Assembly (NCBI RefSeq): GCF_001984195.1
Contig: NZ_MTQN01000010.1
Location: 868,001 to 932,000, forward strand
DNA: 64,000 nt
Direction: 5' to 3'
Source: Kribbella sp. ALI-6-A
GTDB taxonomy: Bacteria; Actinomycetota; Actinomycetes; Propionibacteriales; Kribbellaceae
Of this stretch, positions 54,940 to 62,897 are shown piece by piece. A program made the translations under genes and the position numbers. Each line of letters begins with the position of its first letter. The first letter of the stretch is position 1. The notes below the pieces were generated by a model that did not search any database, was not told the DNA's origin, and saw only the letters and a list, made by a program, of their open reading frames with translations.

Positions 54940-55199
54940 CCGGCCTGGCCGGCCAGTCGGGCGACGAAGGTGCTGAACTGACGGACCGAGCGCAGGTCGT
55001 CGAGCTGCAGTTGCGGGTAGTCCAGCTCGAGGTCGAACTCGTCCTCGATCGCGAGCAGGAACGTGATCGTCTGCAGGGAGTCCAGTCCGTACTGCTCGAC
55101 CAGATCGGCCTCGGAGCCGATCTCGTCCGCGGTGGTTCCGTTGTCCAGAACCTTGGCCAGCACGACCTTGACGCGGTCCTCGATCACAGTGGTGGACAT
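54936..55199 (-). CDS. Free-standing acyl/peptidyl carrier protein
   Basis: 87 residues, acidic. The 4'-phosphopantetheine attachment Ser41 lies in EQYGLDSLQTITFLLAIEDE, and a D-D-x-S-like helix start and LQLDDLRSVRQ helix complete the four-helix fold. GGAG precedes the ATG at 55199, 2 bp after the radical SAM stop, and the end overlaps the ATP-grasp gene by 4 bp. It is the likely carrier of the substrate shared by the ligase and the condensation-domain enzyme. No phosphopantetheinyl transferase is encoded nearby. Confidence 0.92.
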   Translation of the reverse strand: MSTTVIEDRVKVVLAKVLDNGTTADEIGSEADLVEQYGLDSLQTITFLLAIEDEFDLELDYPQLQLDDLRSVRQFSTFVARLAGQAG

Positions 55200-55201
55200 G
55201 C

Positions 55202-56377
55202 TCAGACTCCGTTCAGGTAAAGGAGGATGCACTTCGAGCAGACCGGCATCATGCCGTTCTCGGACATGATCCGGCGGACCTCACGAAACGACTGGCTCTG
55301 CCAGAGCTCGCCGACCGGCTGGTCGTACAGGTTGCCGACCACGAACTCGGGGAAGAACTTGCACGAGCTGACCGCGCCGTCGGCGTGCACCTCCATCCGG
55401 TTCGACACCGCGAGACACTTGCTGCGGTGCTGGGCCGGCCGGGAGGTGCCGAGGATGAAGTCGGTGACCTCGTCGTCCTCCAGTTGCGGCTGGTAGCGCA
55501 GCCGGACGTTCCAGGGCCGGGAGGCGAGCCGGGCCATCGAGTCGCGCAGCGTCGGCAGCTCCTCCTCGGGCAGCTGGTAGGTGTAGCTGTGCCAGGTCGG
55601 CTTCTTGGTGTCCGTGCTGGGGTTCAGCCAGGAGAACGTCTTCTCGTACAGGCGGTCCATCGACTCGGCGACCTCGGGGCTGATGTACCAGGGGAACTGG
55701 AAGTAGACCGTGTTCACGCCGAGTTCCTCGGCCCACTCCATGAACTCGTACATCTTGTGCACGGTGACATGGCTGACCATGCACGACAGCGACAGCTCGC
55801 CGTCCCACGTGCCCGCGCGTTTGAGGTCCAGCATCAGCTGGATGTTGTCCATCGTGCGCTTGAAGGTGCCGCGGCCGCGCAGTGCCTCGTGGTCCTCACC
55901 CAGACCGTCCAGACTGACCAGCAGGTTGAGGTTCTCGCCGATCCGCAGCAGGTCGTCCAGTTTGCGCTTGAACAGCAGGCCGTTGGTGCACATGTTCACC
56001 GTCCGCGGGTACTTCTCCAGCAGCGCGGCGACCTGGTCGAACCTGGTGTGCATCAGCGGCTCGCCGCCCCACAGGAACAGCTTCGAGCGCACCGGCGCCG
56101 TCGTCCGCAGGACGTCCTCGACCACCGAGAGGTCGAGCTCGGTCTTCTGCTTGACGGCGCTGAAGTCGCGGAAGAAGCCCTGTTCGTTCCACTGGTAGCA
56201 GTGCGTGCAGCGCAGGTTGCAGCGGTAGGTGAGCTGCAGGCTGACCTCCTGCGGCAGCGGAGCGGCGTACGTCGGGTCGGCGAGCAGGTTGCGCCGGGCC
56301 TTGGAGCGGATCGACACGGTGTGCTTGATGTCCGCGAATTCCTTGGTGTTCAGCGTGCGGGTGGTGGTGGGACGCAT
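55202..56377 (-). CDS. Radical SAM/SPASM-domain enzyme
   Basis: 391 residues. The SAM-binding cluster motif is CNLRCTHC (C53, C57, C60). GGEP follows in LFLWGGEPLMH, and MCTNGLLF and LLVSLDGLGEDH mark the barrel. The C-terminal SPASM region has separated cysteines (SKCLAVSNRMEVHADG, SSCKFF, VCSKC) for one or more auxiliary 4Fe-4S clusters. AGGAGG precedes the ATG, which shares one base with the MFS stop (TGATG). No precursor peptide gene is nearby, so the substrate is more likely carrier-bound or a small molecule than a RiPP. Confidence 0.9.
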   Translation of the reverse strand: MRPTTTRTLNTKEFADIKHTVSIRSKARRNLLADPTYAAPLPQEVSLQLTYRCNLRCTHCYQWNEQGFFRDFSAVKQKTELDLSVVEDVLRTTAPVRSKLFLWGGEPLMHTRFDQVAALLEKYPRTVNMCTNGLLFKRKLDDLLRIGENLNLLVSLDGLGEDHEALRGRGTFKRTMDNIQLMLDLKRAGTWDGELSLSCMVSHVTVHKMYEFMEWAEELGVNTVYFQFPWYISPEVAESMDRLYEKTFSWLNPSTDTKKPTWHSYTYQLPEEELPTLRDSMARLASRPWNVRLRYQPQLEDDEVTDFILGTSRPAQHRSKCLAVSNRMEVHADGAVSSCKFFPEFVVGNLYDQPVGELWQSQSFREVRRIMSENGMMPVCSKCILLYLNGV

Positions 56378-57612
56378 CAGACCTCCTGGTGGGTGGCTGT
56401 GGCGACGAGCAGTGCACTGGCTCCGGCGATCACCCCTCCCGTCGCGAGGACGAGGACCAGACCGGTCGCGGCACCGAGCTGTGCGCTCAGTACGCCGCCG
56501 GTCAGGCCTCCGGTGATCGCGCCGAGCGGCACGGTGGACGAGGTGAGCGTGCGGGCGGTCGCGTGCACGGTGCTCTGCAGACCGGCCGGGGTGATCTGCT
56601 GGCGGACGCTGGTGGTGACGACGTTCCACACCGGCAGCCAGACCGAGGCGCAGATCCGGATCACCACCAGTGCGAGCGCGGGAGCGCTCAGCAGGCAGAG
56701 CGGAACGGCCAACCAGCACACGGCTTCCAGTCCGGTGAGGACCAGCGTCCGCCGTACGCCGATGGTCGCGGCCAGCTTGTTGGCGACAACAGCGCCGAGC
56801 AGACCGCCGACCGAGCCGGCCGCGATCAGCAGGCCACCGGCGAGGCTCGACAGGCCGAGCACGCGGTACGCGAACAGCAGCAGGACGGCGTCGACCATGC
56901 CCGAGCCGAAGCTGCGGATCGCGGCCGCGCAGACCAGGCGGCGCAGCAGGTGATGCTGCCAGACGAAGGCGAAGCCGGTGCGGATCCGGTGGGGGAGTGG
57001 TTCGCGCATCGGCTCGGGGCGCGGCTCGACGGTGGTGATGCGGGTGCGGCCGAAAGCCGAAGCCAGGAAGGGGATCGCGCAGAGCAGCAGACCGGCGTAC
57101 GGGGTGATGGTGCGGAGGAGGAGGCCACCGAGTGCGGGGCCGACGAGCTTGGACAGACTGTCGGAGCTCTGGAGCTTGGCGTTCGCACCGACCAGGTCGC
57201 GTGGTTCGACGAGTGCGGGCAGGTACGACTGGCCGGCGATGTCGACGAAGACCATCGCGGCGCCCGCGACGGCGACCACGAGACACAGTTGAGGGACGCT
57301 GACCCAGCCGGCCAGTGCGGCGAGCGGGACGCTGGCGAACGCGGCGAAGCGCAGCAGTTCGCCGCCGATCATCACCCGCCGGCGAGGAACGTGGGCCAGC
57401 GCGGCCCCGGCGACCAGACCGAGCGTGGGATAGGCGAACCAGCCGAGCGCGGACAGCACGCCGACCTGGGCCTCGCTCGCATCGAGCGTGAGGATCGCGA
57501 TCGTGGGAACGGTGAACCCGGTCAGCCGGTCCCCGACGAAGCTCGCGGTCTGGCTGCCCCAGTACCAGGACACGTCGGTCCGCGATCGCACCGCCCGAGT
57601 AGTTGCACCCAC
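56377..57612 (-). CDS. MFS exporter, first gene of the biosynthetic operon
   Basis: 411 residues with about twelve membrane helices of the MFS_3/EntS-type exporter class (GDRLTGFTVPTIAILTL near the start, GLVAGAALAHVPRRRVMIGG as the A-type loop). GTG 57612 has GAGTCGAGG upstream. It heads the eight-gene run 57612 to 49776 and probably exports the product. Confidence 0.88.
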   Translation of the reverse strand: MGATTRAVRSRTDVSWYWGSQTASFVGDRLTGFTVPTIAILTLDASEAQVGVLSALGWFAYPTLGLVAGAALAHVPRRRVMIGGELLRFAAFASVPLAALAGWVSVPQLCLVVAVAGAAMVFVDIAGQSYLPALVEPRDLVGANAKLQSSDSLSKLVGPALGGLLLRTITPYAGLLLCAIPFLASAFGRTRITTVEPRPEPMREPLPHRIRTGFAFVWQHHLLRRLVCAAAIRSFGSGMVDAVLLLFAYRVLGLSSLAGGLLIAAGSVGGLLGAVVANKLAATIGVRRTLVLTGLEAVCWLAVPLCLLSAPALALVVIRICASVWLPVWNVVTTSVRQQITPAGLQSTVHATARTLTSSTVPLGAITGGLTGGVLSAQLGAATGLVLVLATGGVIAGASALLVATATHQEV

Positions 57613-57666
57613 CCTCGACTCCCCAGTGTCGTCGGTGACCCTCTGCTCTTGCCGCGACCCCCTAAG

Positions 57667-57679
57667 TTCAAGGCTTGAA
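57667..57679. promoter_or_regulatory. Palindrome TTCAAGGCTTGAA in the biosynthetic operon promoter region
   Basis: A perfect 6-1-6 inverted repeat 55-67 bp upstream of the MFS GTG, in the only AT-rich part of the 171-bp leader (57613-57783). TTGTCC (complement of 57692-57697) could be the -35. It is the single control site I can see for the cluster. No cluster-specific regulator gene is included. Confidence 0.5.
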
Positions 57680-57783
57680 ATAAGACCTCGGACAACTTAA
57701 CCGGGTCGGTCGCCGGACTCAAGGCCCTGAGTCACCAAATCGTCGCTGAGGGTGGCGAAGTGGAGTTTGGGGTCCTCTGAGGA

Positions 57784-58398
57784 CTACGGGCGCCGGGGAG
57801 CGGCCGAGCCGAGCAGTGCGTTCAGGCCGGCGGTGTAGGACTCGGGTGTGACGTCGCCGAGCAGCAGGCGCTGGAGGATGAAACCGGGCAGCATCCCGAA
57901 CAGCACCTGGGCGACGTGCTCGGGATCGACGTCGCTCGGCAGGGTGCCGTCGAGCTGGGCGCGGCGGGCGACGGCGGTGTAGTGCGTGCGCAGGATCGTG
58001 TACTTCTCCCTCGCGACGGCGGCGATGGTCGGGTTGTGCACCGACTCGGCCCAGGCTTGCAGGCCGACCCGCGTGACGTCGCCGCCGGAGCGCTCGGCGG
58101 TCTTCACCACGTGGTCGAGCACCACCCGCATCGCCTCGGCGGGGGACAGTGGGTCCTCGGTGGACAGGATGCCCTCGAAGAGCTCGTCGACCGCGCTCAG
58201 CGCCTGGTCGGCGATCGCCGCGATGATCTCGTCCTTGCTCCGGAAGTAGCCGTAGACCGCGCCCGCCGACAGCCCGGACTCCCGGATCACGTCGGCCATC
58301 GTCGTCTTGTGGAAGCCGTTCTCCGCGACGCAGTGCAGGGCCGCCTGGACGATCTGCTCGCGGCGGGCGAGCCGGTGCTCGGCAGTGACCTTGGGCAT
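57784..58398 (-). CDS. TetR-family regulator
   Basis: 204 residues. HTH: REQIVQAALHCVAENGFHKT, MADVIRESGLSAGAVYGYF, RSKDEII. A TetR_C domain follows. It is divergent from the membrane protein at 58500 and flanked by a mirrored operator pair, the usual layout of an efflux-type repressor and target. Confidence 0.9.
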   Translation of the reverse strand: MPKVTAEHRLARREQIVQAALHCVAENGFHKTTMADVIRESGLSAGAVYGYFRSKDEIIAAIADQALSAVDELFEGILSTEDPLSPAEAMRVVLDHVVKTAERSGGDVTRVGLQAWAESVHNPTIAAVAREKYTILRTHYTAVARRAQLDGTLPSDVDPEHVAQVLFGMLPGFILQRLLLGDVTPESYTAGLNALLGSAAPRRP

Positions 58399-58409
58399 AC
58401 CGCGAACCT

Positions 58410-58486
58410 AAAACGAATGTCCGTTCTTGACAACTCGACCAATCTGCGAGCACGCTCGGAGCTAATAAAGAACGGTCATTCGTTTT
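58410..58486. promoter_or_regulatory. Mirror-image operator pair between TetR and membrane-protein genes
   Basis: AAAACGAATGTCCGTTCTT (58410-58428) and AAGAACGGTCATTCGTTTT (58468-58486) are reverse complements with one mismatch. Each copy also has internal AACG/CGTT dyad ends. One copy sits at each divergent start, so both genes should be equally repressed. Confidence 0.8.
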
Positions 58487-58499
58487 GAGGAGTGTGCCC

Positions 58500-59507
58500 A
58501 TGTCCGCCACATCTGCCACCGTCGGCCCTCGGCGTCCTCCGGTGGTCGCCGTCGTCACCCTGCTCACCGCCGTGCTCACGGTGCTGCTGATCGCGTTCGC
58601 CTGGCCGGCCGCACGGTCGGAACCTCGTGACGTCCCGCTGGCGGTCGCCGGTCCGCAGGCCGCGGTCGGTCAGGTCAGCGCCGCGCTGGAGCAGGCGATG
58701 CCCGGCGGGTTCGCGATCGAGCCCGTCGCGGACCGGGCGGCCGCCGTCCAGGCGATCGAGGACCGGGATGTGTACGGCGCGATCGTGCTCGACCAGGCCG
58801 CGCCCGAGGTACTCACCGCGTCGGCCGCGGGTCCGGTCGTCTCGCAGCTGCTGACGCAGGTGGCCGGCCGGCTGGCTGCGCAGAACCCTGCCGCTGCGCC
58901 GAAGGTGACCGACGTCGTTCCGTTGCCCGCCGAGGATCCGCGCGGCGCGGGCCTGGCGGCCGGTGCGTTGCCGCTGGTTCTGGGCGGGATTCTCGCGGCC
59001 GCGGCGCTGACGAACTTCGCGAAGGCGGGCGCGACCCGGGTCTTCGGCGCGATCGGGTTCGCCGTGGCGGGCTCGCTCGCACTGGCCGCGGTGCTGCAGT
59101 TCTGGCTGGGCTCCTTGGAAGGCAGTTACTGGGCCAACGCCGCGGTGATCGCGACGTCGATCGCGGCGATCAGTGTGACCCTGCTGGGACTGGAGTGGCT
59201 GATCGGTACGGCGGGGCTCGGGCTGGGCGCCGCGGTGATGATGCTGCTCGGCAACCCCCTGTCGGGGCTGACCAGCGCGCCGGAGATGCTGCCGAGCGGC
59301 TGGGGAGCACTCGGGCAGTTCCTCCCGCCGGGCGCAGCCGGTACGGCGTTGCGCTCGGTCAGCTTCTTCGACGGAGCCGGCGCGGGGCAGCCGTTGCTGG
59401 TCCTCGGAGGCTGGCTGGTCCTCGGCCTGGTGCTGTGCGGACTCGGCGCGGCGCGCGGCCGGCGCGTCGTACAGGCTCGTCAGCCGGGGTCGCCCGTTAC
59501 CGTCTGA
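58500..59507 (+). CDS. Membrane protein resembling YhgE/Pip- or ABC-2-type permeases
   Basis: 335 residues. One N-terminal helix (VVAVVTLLTAVLTVLLIAF), a soluble outer domain of about 110 residues (VPLAVAGPQAAVGQVSAALE, YGAIVLD) and five further helices (about 160-330) with SGWGALGQFLPPGAAGTALR in the last loop. The layout matches the outer-domain-containing ABC-2/YhgE group, but no ATPase gene is adjacent. ATG 58500 has GAGGAG upstream. It is probably an efflux or cell-envelope factor induced through the TetR. Confidence 0.8.
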   Translation: MSATSATVGPRRPPVVAVVTLLTAVLTVLLIAFAWPAARSEPRDVPLAVAGPQAAVGQVSAALEQAMPGGFAIEPVADRAAAVQAIEDRDVYGAIVLDQAAPEVLTASAAGPVVSQLLTQVAGRLAAQNPAAAPKVTDVVPLPAEDPRGAGLAAGALPLVLGGILAAAALTNFAKAGATRVFGAIGFAVAGSLALAAVLQFWLGSLEGSYWANAAVIATSIAAISVTLLGLEWLIGTAGLGLGAAVMMLLGNPLSGLTSAPEMLPSGWGALGQFLPPGAAGTALRSVSFFDGAGAGQPLLVLGGWLVLGLVLCGLGAARGRRVVQARQPGSPVTV

Positions 59508-59517
59508 TCGACGGCGA

Positions 59518-59552
59518 AGCGGTGACCGGATCGTTACGACCCGGTCACCGCT
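59518..59552 (+). terminator. Terminator after the membrane-protein gene
   Basis: AGCGGTGACCGG (59518-59529) and CCGGTCACCGCT (59541-59552) form a perfect 12-bp stem with an 11-nt loop. Confidence 0.72.
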
Positions 59553-59570
59553 GACGTCGCTCCAGACGCG

Positions 59571-59582
59571 GACAACGTTGTC
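59571..59582. promoter_or_regulatory. LacI-type operator O1 of the second sugar ABC operon
   Basis: GACAACGTTGTC is a perfect 12-bp palindrome with the central CG of LacI-family sites. It ends 10 bp before the -35 TTGACT. Confidence 0.65.
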
Positions 59583-59591
59583 TGTCAACCA

Positions 59592-59621
59592 TTGACTTCA
59601 CCGGTCTCAGCCTCCTACGGT
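59592..59621 (+). promoter_or_regulatory. Promoter of the second sugar ABC operon
   Basis: TTGACT (59592-59597) and TACGGT (59616-59621), 18 bp apart, make a plausible -35/-10 pair. The TTG here is therefore not a translation start. The leader would be about 60 nt and contains operator O2. Confidence 0.5.
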
Positions 59622-59660
59622 CGCGGAAAGCCCACGGGGTTTGAGCGGTGGTACCGGGAT

Positions 59661-59672
59661 GACAACGATTGC
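59661..59672. promoter_or_regulatory. LacI-type operator O2 in the leader
   Basis: GACAACGATTGC repeats the left half of O1 exactly (GACAACG) with a weaker right half. It is 90 bp downstream of O1, so DNA looping between the two is possible. Confidence 0.45.
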
Positions 59673-59687
59673 CCGAAGGTGGACGTG

Positions 59688-61088
59688 ATGGTCATGAGGA
59701 AACGTTTCAAGTCGGCGGGTGTTCTCGCCGTGGGCGCACTCTTGCTGGGGGTCTCGGCCTGCAGTCAGGGATCGACCACCAAGACGCCGGAAGCGGGCGC
59801 TGCCAGCTCCGGCCCGGCGAACATCAAGATCGCCTACCAGCAGTGGGGCCCGGGCACGGTGATGAAGAACTTCCTCGCCGGCGCGAAGGCCGAGTACGAG
59901 GCGGCCAACCCGGGCTCGAAGGTCGAGATCGTGCCGATCGTGGCCAGCGAGAACGACTACTACACCAAGCTGCAGCTGATGATGCGCTCGCCGAACACGG
60001 CGCCGGACATCGTCTACGAGGACACCTTCCTGATCAACTCCGACATCACCGCGGGCTACCTGCGGCCGCTGGACGACTACATCAAGGACTGGCCGGACTG
60101 GAACCAGTTCGAGGAGACCGCCAAGGGCGCGGCCAAGGCGCAGGACGGCAAGACGTACGGCATCCCGGACGGCACCGACACCCGGGCGCTGTGGTTCAAC
60201 AAGGAGATCTTCGCCAAGGCCGGCCTGCCCGCCGACTGGCAGCCGAAGAACTGGGACGACGTGCTGACCGCCGCCCGCACCATCAAGCAGAAGGTGCCCG
60301 GCGTCATCCCGCTGAACGTGTACTCCGGCAAGCCGATGGGTGAGGCCTCGGCCATGCAGGGCCTGGAGATGCTGCTCTACGGCACCAAGGACACCCTCTA
60401 CAACTTCGACCAGCAGAAGTGGGTCGTCGGCAGCCAGGGCTTCAAGGACTCGCTGAACTTCATCAAGACGATCTTCGACGAGGGCATCGCGCCCCAGCCG
60501 AAGCAGTCGCTGGACCCGAACTGGGGCAACAAGGTCGGTAGCGACCTGCTGCCCAACGGCAAGCTGGCGATCGCGCTGGACGGCTCGTGGCTCTACAACA
60601 ACTGGCAGAAGACCGGCGCCAAGCCGTGGCCGCAGTGGACCGAGGTGCTCGGCCAGGCCGCGATGCCGACCCAGGACGGCAGCGGCAAGGGCAAGGTCAG
60701 CCTGTCCGGCGGCTGGACCTGGGCGATCCCGGCCAAGTCGAAGAACCCCGACGCCGCGTGGAACTTCATCAAGACCCTGCAGACGCAGAAGAACGCGACC
60801 AAGTACGCCACCGACGGCGCGCAGATCGCGGTCCGCAAGGACGTCGCGGCCGACGAGGGCTACAAGACCTCGGCCAAGTCCACGCAGTTCTTCACCGACC
60901 TGGTGGCGGTGACCGTATACCGGCCGGCGCTGCCGGAGTACCCGAAGGTCTCCAACGAGATCATCACCGCGATGGAAGCGGTGATGACCAAGCAGTCGTC
61001 GCCGGAGGAAGCCGCGAAGAACTACGACGAGGCGGTCGAGTCCATCGTCGGCAAGGACAAGACGACCAACCAGAGTCAAGGCCAGTAA
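59688..61088 (+). CDS. Sugar ABC transporter substrate-binding lipoprotein (CUT1)
   Basis: 466 residues. Lipobox LGVSAC ends a 25-residue signal. MalE-type features are IKIAYQQWGPG, PDIVYEDTFLINSDI, ADWQPKNWDDVLTAARTIK, KLAIALDGSWLYNNW and SGGWTWAIPA. ATG 59688 with AAGGTGG upstream is used; ATG 59694 is possible. The aromatic residues suggest an oligosaccharide ligand, which cannot be named from sequence. Confidence 0.9.
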   Translation: MVMRKRFKSAGVLAVGALLLGVSACSQGSTTKTPEAGAASSGPANIKIAYQQWGPGTVMKNFLAGAKAEYEAANPGSKVEIVPIVASENDYYTKLQLMMRSPNTAPDIVYEDTFLINSDITAGYLRPLDDYIKDWPDWNQFEETAKGAAKAQDGKTYGIPDGTDTRALWFNKEIFAKAGLPADWQPKNWDDVLTAARTIKQKVPGVIPLNVYSGKPMGEASAMQGLEMLLYGTKDTLYNFDQQKWVVGSQGFKDSLNFIKTIFDEGIAPQPKQSLDPNWGNKVGSDLLPNGKLAIALDGSWLYNNWQKTGAKPWPQWTEVLGQAAMPTQDGSGKGKVSLSGGWTWAIPAKSKNPDAAWNFIKTLQTQKNATKYATDGAQIAVRKDVAADEGYKTSAKSTQFFTDLVAVTVYRPALPEYPKVSNEIITAMEAVMTKQSSPEEAAKNYDEAVESIVGKDKTTNQSQGQ

Positions 61089-61093
61089 GCGGA

Positions 61094-61109
61094 TCCCGTC
61101 CCCTGACGG
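61094..61109 (+). other. Small hairpin between binding-protein and permease genes
   Basis: CCCGTC (61094-61099) and GACGGG (61104-61109) form a 6-bp stem with a 4-nt loop in the 43-bp gap. It may protect the binding-protein mRNA 3' end, as the larger stem at 28341 does for the Dpp-type operon. Confidence 0.45.
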
Positions 61110-61131
61110 GCTTTGACGAAGGGACTGCTCT

Positions 61132-62073
61132 GTGACGACGACTGTCGCACCCGCCGCGTCCGCGCCTGCTCCGTCCGGTCACCAGACCGGGCGGGGCGGG
61201 CCCCCGCGCGGCGCCAAGCTGCTCAAGATGATGCCGCTGGCACCGGCCATCGGGCTGATGCTGGTCTTCCTGGCCGGCCCGATCATCTACTGCATCTACG
61301 CCGCGTTCACGAACATGGCGCTGACCGGGACCGGGGCCAGCGAGGTCCAGTTCGTCGGCCTGGACAACTTCCGCAAGGCCTTCGGCAGCAGCGCGTTCAC
61401 CAACTCGATCTGGCTGACGCTGGTGTTCACGCTGATCTCCGCGATCATCGGGCAGAACACCCTCGGCCTCGGCCTCGCGCTGCTGATGAAGCGGTCCACC
61501 AAGCTGGTCCGCAACTTCGTCGGCACCGCGGTGATCGGCGCGTGGGTGCTGCCGGAGGTGGTCGCGGCGTACCTGCTCAGCGCGTTCTTCAACGACGAGG
61601 GCACGCTGAACGTGATCCTGCACAAGGTCGGGCTGCCCGGCCAGGACTGGTTGTACGCGGCCCCGATCATCGCGGTCTCGATCGCGAACATCTGGCGCGG
61701 TACGGCGTTCTCGATGCTGGTCTACTCGGCGGCGCTCAGTGAGGTGCCCAAGGAGATCGAGGAGTCGGCCGAGATGGACGGCGCGGCCGGTCTGCGCCGG
61801 CTGATCTTCGTCACGCTGCCGATGATCAGCCGCGCGATCATGACCAACCTGATGCTGATCACGCTGCAGACGCTGAGCGTGTTCGGCCTGATCTACGCGA
61901 TGACCCGCGGCGGGCCCGGCACCAAGAGCCAGACGCTGCCGCTGTACATGTACGAGCAGGCGTTCAGCTTCTCCCAGATCGGCTACGGCACAGCGATCGC
62001 GCTGGTGATGCTGGCGATCGGGGCGGTCTTCTCGCTGATCTACCTGCGTGGTTTGAATACGGAGGCCGCATGA
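61132..62073 (+). CDS. Sugar ABC transporter permease (MalF-like)
   Basis: 313 residues with six helices after a hydrophilic N-terminus. The EAA-type loop is EIEESAEMDGAAGLRRLIFV. GTG 61132 has AAGGGAC upstream. ATGA overlap with the next permease. No ATPase gene follows, so a shared ATPase is needed. Confidence 0.92.
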   Translation: MTTTVAPAASAPAPSGHQTGRGGPPRGAKLLKMMPLAPAIGLMLVFLAGPIIYCIYAAFTNMALTGTGASEVQFVGLDNFRKAFGSSAFTNSIWLTLVFTLISAIIGQNTLGLGLALLMKRSTKLVRNFVGTAVIGAWVLPEVVAAYLLSAFFNDEGTLNVILHKVGLPGQDWLYAAPIIAVSIANIWRGTAFSMLVYSAALSEVPKEIEESAEMDGAAGLRRLIFVTLPMISRAIMTNLMLITLQTLSVFGLIYAMTRGGPGTKSQTLPLYMYEQAFSFSQIGYGTAIALVMLAIGAVFSLIYLRGLNTEAA

Positions 62074-62897
62074 TCGCCAGAGACCGCGTCAGCAAGCTCA
62101 CCTCGAACCTGGTGCTGCTGGCGATCGGTGTGCTGTTCGTGCTGCCGCTGCTGTGGGTGTTGTTCGCCTCGATCAACCGGACCGCCGGGCTGACGGTCGA
62201 GTTCCCGACCAATCCGACGCTCGGCAACTTCAAGGCGGTGCTGAACACCGACACGACGTACCGGCCGGTGCTGAACGGCATCGTGCTGTGCGGCGGCGCG
62301 GCGCTGCTCACGATGATCTGCGCGGTGCTCGCGGCCTATCCGCTGTCGCGGTTCAAGTCGCGTTTCAACCGGCCGTTCCTGCTGACCGTGCTGTTCTGCA
62401 CCGGGCTGCCGATCACCGCGGTGATGGTCCCGGTCTACGGGCTGTTCGTGCAGCTCAACCTGGTCGACACCCTCGGCGGCACGATCATGTTCATGGCCAC
62501 CAGCTCGCTGCCCTTCGCGATCTGGCTGACCAAGACGTTCATGGACGGCGTACCGATCTCGCTGGAAGAGGCGGCCTGGGTCGACGGCGCCGGCAACATG
62601 CAGGCCCTGCGCCGCATCGTCCTGCCGCTGATGTGGCCGGGCATCGCGGTCGTGCTGATCTTCACCTTCATCGGCATGTGGGGAAACTTCTTTGTCCCCT
62701 TCATGCTGCTGCTCTCCCCGGAACGCCTGCCGGCCTCGGTGAGCATCTTCACCTTCTTCGGCCAGTACGGCGAACCGAACTACGGCCAGCTGGCGGCGTA
62801 CTCGCTGATCTACACGTTCCCCGTGTTGCTGCTCTACCTGCTGCTCAGCCGCAAGCTCGGCGGCGCGTTCGCCCTGGGCGGCGCGATCAAGGGCTGA
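62070..62897 (+). CDS. Sugar ABC transporter permease (MalG-like)
   Basis: 275 residues and six helices. EAA loop is LEEAAWVDGAGNMQALRRIV. The end (RKLGGAFALGGAIKG) is typical of MalG-type proteins. Its last 11 bp overlap the convergent regulator gene. No glycoside hydrolase follows, so substrate breakdown must occur elsewhere. Confidence 0.92.
   Translation: MIARDRVSKLTSNLVLLAIGVLFVLPLLWVLFASINRTAGLTVEFPTNPTLGNFKAVLNTDTTYRPVLNGIVLCGGAALLTMICAVLAAYPLSRFKSRFNRPFLLTVLFCTGLPITAVMVPVYGLFVQLNLVDTLGGTIMFMATSSLPFAIWLTKTFMDGVPISLEEAAWVDGAGNMQALRRIVLPLMWPGIAVVLIFTFIGMWGNFFVPFMLLLSPERLPASVSIFTFFGQYGEPNYGQLAAYSLIYTFPVLLLYLLLSRKLGGAFALGGAIKG

Noticed and set aside
59592-59687. TTG start giving a longer second binding protein
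   Set aside because: The TTG is part of the -35 box TTGACT and the added residues would place a hydrophilic segment before the lipoprotein signal.
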